Shown here in pieces: positions 59,982-64,000 of a stretch of 64,000 nucleotides of DNA. Location: contig JAJXVH010000008.1 in assembly GCA_021782205.1 (NCBI GenBank), positions 1-64,000 on the forward strand, written 5' to 3'. The DNA is from a bacterium (GTDB taxonomy: Bacteria > Elusimicrobiota > Elusimicrobia > UBA1565 > UBA9628). The notes under the pieces were generated by a model. That model was not told the origin of the DNA. It was given only the letters and a program-made list of their open reading frames with translations, and searched no databases. The number at the start of each line of letters is the position of its first letter. Within the stretch, counting starts at the first letter, position 1. The translations under genes were made by a program, and so were the position numbers.

Positions 59982-61237
59982 GCGCGCCCAGCGCCGCGCT
60001 GCGCCGCCGCACCTATCTGATCTGCCTGGCCGGCTGGCTGTTCGACTTCTACGACCTGATGCTGTTCGCCTACGTGGCCGCGGCCGTGGCCGCGGATTTT
60101 CACTGGGGGGCGGACGCGGCGCGCTATAAGGCGCTGGCCGTGGGCCTGGCGCTGGGAACGTCGGGGCTGGGCGGCATCGCCTTCGGCGGCCTGGCCGATA
60201 AATACGGCCGCAAGGCCGTGATGACCTGGACCATCCTGCTCTACTCCGTCGGGACCGGCCTATGCGGTTTGTCCTGGGGACTGACCAGCCTGCTGGCGTT
60301 TCGCGCGTTGACCGGTTTGGGCGTGGGCGGGGAATGGGCGACGGGCCACGCGCTGATGGCGGAGATATATCCCAAGGAAGAGCGCGGCCGAGCGTCGGCG
60401 CTCCTGCAGGCGGGGGAGCCTCTGGGCGTGGCGTTGGCGGTCGTCATGGGCCTGTGGGTCTGTCCGCGCATCGGCTGGCGCGCGGTGTTCCTGCTGTCGG
60501 CTCTGCCCGCGTTCACGGCCCTGCTGGTGCGCCGCCACGTGGCGGAGTCGCCGCTCTGGCTTCAACGGCGCGACGCTCCGGCGCGACCGTTCCTGGCGCC
60601 CTACCGCGAACTGTGGCGCGGACACCGCGGACGCGCGGCGCAGGCGTGGGCGCTGGGCACGGCGAAGCTCGCCACGTACTGGCTGACCTACGTCTGGCTG
60701 CCGGAATACTTCGCAGAACTGCTGGCGCGCGCGCACGCCGCGGGCCGCCCCGTTCCGGCGGGCTTCTCCGACATTCGGCTGAAGTTCATTCTTGTCGCTC
60801 AAGCCGCCCAATTCCTGGGGATGATGGTCTTCGGCGCCGCGGCCGACCGCTTCGGGCGCCGGCCCGCGTTCTGCGCCTACTCGCTGCTCACCGCCGCGGG
60901 GCTGTGGGCCATGGCCGCGCACGGCGACGCCTTGCTGACCCATCCGGAATTGTTCTGGCCCGCGCTGGGCGCCGTGGGCCTGGGCTCCGGCTGCACCGCC
61001 GGCTTCGGCGCGCTGCTGGCGGAGCTGTTTCCCACGTCGGTGCGCAACACCGCCATGGGCACGGTCTACAACCTGTCGCGCGGCGCGCAGTTCTTCACGC
61101 AGGCGGCCATGGGCGCGCTGGCCGCCGGCGTGGGCGTGGCGCACGGCCTGTGGCTGGCCTTCGCGTTCGCGATCTTCACCGCGACGTGGATCTGGACCTT
61201 TCCGGAGACGCGCGGCGTGACGCTGGCCGACGCCTGA
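59978..61237 (+). CDS. MFS transporter, sugar/sialate (SHS)-like
   Basis: FGGLADKYGRKAVMTW, ALMAEIYPKEERGRASALLQ; GTG start overlapping upstream TGA. Confidence 0.88.
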   Translation: MSAPSAALRRRTYLICLAGWLFDFYDLMLFAYVAAAVAADFHWGADAARYKALAVGLALGTSGLGGIAFGGLADKYGRKAVMTWTILLYSVGTGLCGLSWGLTSLLAFRALTGLGVGGEWATGHALMAEIYPKEERGRASALLQAGEPLGVALAVVMGLWVCPRIGWRAVFLLSALPAFTALLVRRHVAESPLWLQRRDAPARPFLAPYRELWRGHRGRAAQAWALGTAKLATYWLTYVWLPEYFAELLARAHAAGRPVPAGFSDIRLKFILVAQAAQFLGMMVFGAAADRFGRRPAFCAYSLLTAAGLWAMAAHGDALLTHPELFWPALGAVGLGSGCTAGFGALLAELFPTSVRNTAMGTVYNLSRGAQFFTQAAMGALAAGVGVAHGLWLAFAFAIFTATWIWTFPETRGVTLADA

Positions 61238-61294
61238 CGGAAAGCGCGCGGACCTGCTATACTGCGCGCGGGCCGCACCAAAGGAGCCGACATC

Positions 61295-61726
61295 ATGGAA
61301 CTTGCCTCGCGCTGGAAACGTTTGGGAGCGGCCGTCATCGACGCCGCCCTGTTGTCCATCCCGCTGGGCATGAGCATGCTCCAGTCGCAGATTCCCGAGG
61401 CCGTCCTCCTGGTCTTCGCGGTCGCCGGATTCCTGTTCGCGATCGCGCAGATCATCCTCCTGGCCCAGCGCGGACAGACCGTCGGCAAGATCCTGCTGGG
61501 CATCAAGATCGTGCGCCGCGACACCGGGGAGAACGGCGGCTTCGTCACCAACGTGCTCCTGCGCGGCCTGCTCAACGGCCTGCTGAACCTGATCCCGGTC
61601 TACTTCCTCGTCGACTCCTGCCTGATCTTCCGCGAGGACCGGCGTTGCGTGCACGACATGATCGCGGGCACCGTGGTCGTGAACGTGGACCCGGCCTCCG
61701 AAGCACCGGCCGCGCCCGCCGCTTAA
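61295..61726 (+). CDS. RDD family membrane protein
   Basis: WKRLGAAVIDAALLSIPLGM, GQTVGKILLGIKIVRRD, FREDRRCVHDMIAGTVVV; AAAGGAG ribosome-binding site. Confidence 0.88.
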   Translation: MELASRWKRLGAAVIDAALLSIPLGMSMLQSQIPEAVLLVFAVAGFLFAIAQIILLAQRGQTVGKILLGIKIVRRDTGENGGFVTNVLLRGLLNGLLNLIPVYFLVDSCLIFREDRRCVHDMIAGTVVVNVDPASEAPAAPAA

Positions 61727-61754
61727 AAAGAAGCCCCAAAGGGCGTTTGCCCTC

Positions 61755-61783
61755 TTGACGCGTCCACGCGTCGGCTCCATACT
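61755..61783 (+). promoter_or_regulatory. Candidate sigma70-type promoter TTGACG-N17-CATACT
   Basis: Spacing 17; upstream of ATG 61805. Confidence 0.5.
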
Positions 61784-61804
61784 GCAAGGGAAGACCCTCT
61801 TCCC

Positions 61805-63631
61805 ATGAAACGACGACGCCTGTGGTCGTTGGCTTTTGTCGCTTTGGCCGCGCGGGCCCGCGCCCAGGCCCCGGTCGACGTTGCACACAACGCGCTGACC
61901 CGCCTGGGGGGGACGTGCGCGTCGTTGACGCGCGGCGACTACGCCGCGGAGGCGCGCCGTCCCGTGGCTGGCTATCTTGATGCCTTGAGCGCCGCCGCCG
62001 ATCAAATGCGCCAAGACGAAATCCGGAACGCCTCATCGGCGCGCGCGAAAGCACTTGAACGCTTCGACAACAATGCGCGTCACGATGTCGAGACAGAGAG
62101 AGAATTCTGGAGCAATTCCAGCGCCGCGGCACCGGTCCTGCCTCCTGCGACCGCCGAGTCCTTATGCCGCGACGTCACCGATCTTTCTCGGCTGTTAGCC
62201 GAACTCAACCCGCGCACCGGCTTCAACGGCGGCTCTCCTGCCAGCCTCCTTGGCGCAGCCGCTTCGCCTGTTGCCGTGACGGCGGTCTCTCACGCCGCCG
62301 CAACGGCCGCGCTCGCCATAACCTCTCCCTTGGCCGCTTTCGACGGTGCCGGCAGCTCGCGTACGTCGTCACCATCGGTCACGACGTTCGTAGGGGCTCT
62401 GTCGGCCAGACCTGGGCGGTTTACGTCCATCACCCCAGTGTCCGATCTTCACGGCCCGATCGTGCCCGCTCCGCTTCTCGCGACGGCCTCCGCGAAGTCC
62501 GGCCCAGGGGCTCTCGATCAACTGGGGATGTGGACTTATCAAACCGGCCGAGGATACGTGACGGGAGCCGCGAACATGATCCTGGGTACGGCGGACTTGG
62601 TCAACCGAGGCACGAACCTCGTTCTCGATCTGACCCCGATCAAGTTCCGCTTCCAGACGGACATGGACATTCCCGCGCAATCACGGAGCGAGCGCTACGC
62701 CCAGAACGCGGTCAACGACGTCTCTTTGCTCTACTCAGGAGTCGGGCTCGCCCGAAGCGTTCCCGCGTTCATCGAAGCGGGTGATGCCGCGGTCGCCGAC
62801 ATCTCGCAATGGGGCGACCCCTATTTCAGGGGCAGAGCCGCGGCGCTCGCGCCGAATACCGCGCGAGTGTTCTCAGAGCAATCGATTCTTCGCAACGCCG
62901 CGATCACGGGCCGGGAAACCCGGATCGACGCGGCGATAAAGCAACTCGGTGTTGATCGGACGTTCGCGGAAAAAATTGCCGACGCCCACGATCAAGTGCC
63001 TTGCCCAGTATGGGGGTGCACGCGCGCGCAGTTGCTCCAGAAGATGCGGATTATGGGCAATTCCCCCGCAAGCGGCGCCGCGATCCGCAGCGGCCTGGCC
63101 GGCGATCCGCCCAATAATTTCGCGCTGGACGTCGGCAACGCTTCCGCGCCGTATGCCGACACGACGGGAGCCTTCGGCGGAGCGCACGGCGCCGCCTCGC
63201 CAAAAATCGCGTTGGCGCCGGCTCGCTTCTTCAAAAACGTTGAGATTCTGAACCGAGGCGGGGGACCCATCGGAGAGTTCGACGGTGTGAATCTTGACGA
63301 AATGAAATTCGTCGAAGACAAGTCGGCCGTCGGTTTAAAAAGGGTCAACCCACGTACGGGTATGCCCGCGCAAACTGCGTCCGACTGGGCCCGCAGGCAG
63401 ATTTTCGATAAGACAAACGCCCGCATCGCCAATCTCCAGGAAGCCGTCCGCACAAGGCCGTCCGGTGGCGCGACTGCTGCGCCCGACATGGCGACGATGA
63501 GATCCATCCATCACTTGGAATTCGATATCACCGATGACTCTCCGGAAGTACGCACGGCAGTCGATGCGGCGCTCAAATCCTTACGAGAAACGCATCCAAA
63601 CTGGAACTTCACGGCTGTCTTCGGACACTGA
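61805..63631 (+). CDS. Secreted multidomain hypothetical protein; possible polymorphic-toxin-like with C-terminal nuclease-like domain
   Basis: Signal peptide ending ARAQA; C-terminal GEFDGVNLDEMKFVEDKSAVGL resembles a restriction-endonuclease-fold D...ExK core. Confidence 0.6.
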   Translation: MKRRRLWSLAFVALAARARAQAPVDVAHNALTRLGGTCASLTRGDYAAEARRPVAGYLDALSAAADQMRQDEIRNASSARAKALERFDNNARHDVETEREFWSNSSAAAPVLPPATAESLCRDVTDLSRLLAELNPRTGFNGGSPASLLGAAASPVAVTAVSHAAATAALAITSPLAAFDGAGSSRTSSPSVTTFVGALSARPGRFTSITPVSDLHGPIVPAPLLATASAKSGPGALDQLGMWTYQTGRGYVTGAANMILGTADLVNRGTNLVLDLTPIKFRFQTDMDIPAQSRSERYAQNAVNDVSLLYSGVGLARSVPAFIEAGDAAVADISQWGDPYFRGRAAALAPNTARVFSEQSILRNAAITGRETRIDAAIKQLGVDRTFAEKIADAHDQVPCPVWGCTRAQLLQKMRIMGNSPASGAAIRSGLAGDPPNNFALDVGNASAPYADTTGAFGGAHGAASPKIALAPARFFKNVEILNRGGGPIGEFDGVNLDEMKFVEDKSAVGLKRVNPRTGMPAQTASDWARRQIFDKTNARIANLQEAVRTRPSGGATAAPDMATMRSIHHLEFDITDDSPEVRTAVDAALKSLRETHPNWNFTAVFGH

Positions 63632-63649
63632 TCTGGCAAGACTAAGATA

Positions 63650-63976
63650 ATGTCCATCGCACTTTTGATCGCGAACCCGGACGGCCATCAAGTCAACCGA
63701 TATCTTCCCATTGCCACCGAATCCGACTTCAAGGAATATTGGCTGCCCGGATGCGTGGCTCTGAATTTAACCCGAGTCGCGTCATTTTCGATGGGATTCA
63801 CTCTTCGCCCAGACGATGTATCAGAAATCAATGGCGAATTGTTGCGGCTCGACCTGTGGGCGAAGGATTCGCTCGATCCACCGATTTATCGAAAAATCCA
63901 CAATCGAATACAGCTCCTGAGCAAAAGTCTCCGGAACCTTCAGCGCCGGCCAGGAATCGAAGCCTCCATCGGCTGA
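63650..63976 (+). CDS. Small cytosolic hypothetical protein, candidate immunity partner of the upstream gene
   Basis: 108 aa without signal peptide, begins 18 nt after the putative toxin stop. Confidence 0.55.
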   Translation: MSIALLIANPDGHQVNRYLPIATESDFKEYWLPGCVALNLTRVASFSMGFTLRPDDVSEINGELLRLDLWAKDSLDPPIYRKIHNRIQLLSKSLRNLQRRPGIEASIG

Positions 63977-64000
63977 TATCAACGCATCTGGCTCAATGCT

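Noticed and set aside
61740-61756. Possible intrinsic terminator AGGGC-GTTT-GCCCT after the RDD gene
   Set aside because: Stem is only 5 bp and is followed by CTT rather than a U-tract; too weak to list

Overview
High-GC bacterial chromosomal window with about 52 supportable CDSs, mostly in tightly overlapping operons. No rRNA, tRNA or CRISPR array could be supported by eye. Taxonomy was not assigned. Ordinary regions carry: an acyl-CoA / PaaA-like operon (3.5-9.4 kb); an aminotransferase, MsbA-like ABC exporter and HAD run (22.3-25.9 kb); FGGY kinase, PD-(D/E)XK nuclease and RadC; an ECF sigma / anti-sigma / RseB-like operon; an M3 peptidase; a desaturase; a GH57 enzyme; a radical-SAM / deacetylase / methyltransferase / glycosyltransferase cluster; a serpin; a LolA/LolC/LolD-like operon with an OMP; DsbD; and long-form IspG. 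The main accessory region is 11.6-22.3 kb. It is a type III-like restriction-modification locus (res ... mod) interrupted by a lower-GC, four-gene, overlapping cassette: ParB-like A, Dam-like methylase, ParB-like B, and an uncharacterised putative nuclease. The cassette lies between the two ends of a broken DUF3800 gene and between two degenerate copies of the same repeat plus DUF1016 (YhcG-like) segment. It is the best candidate here for an undescribed defence or modification system. Other notable signals: a mod gene whose central target-recognition region is compositionally foreign; a recurrent TANNNT-N6/7-start-codon arrangement suggesting many leaderless mRNAs; a secreted serpin with predicted P1 Arg; and a putative secreted nuclease toxin / immunity pair at the right edge. 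All family calls come from reading translated motifs; no database search was run.
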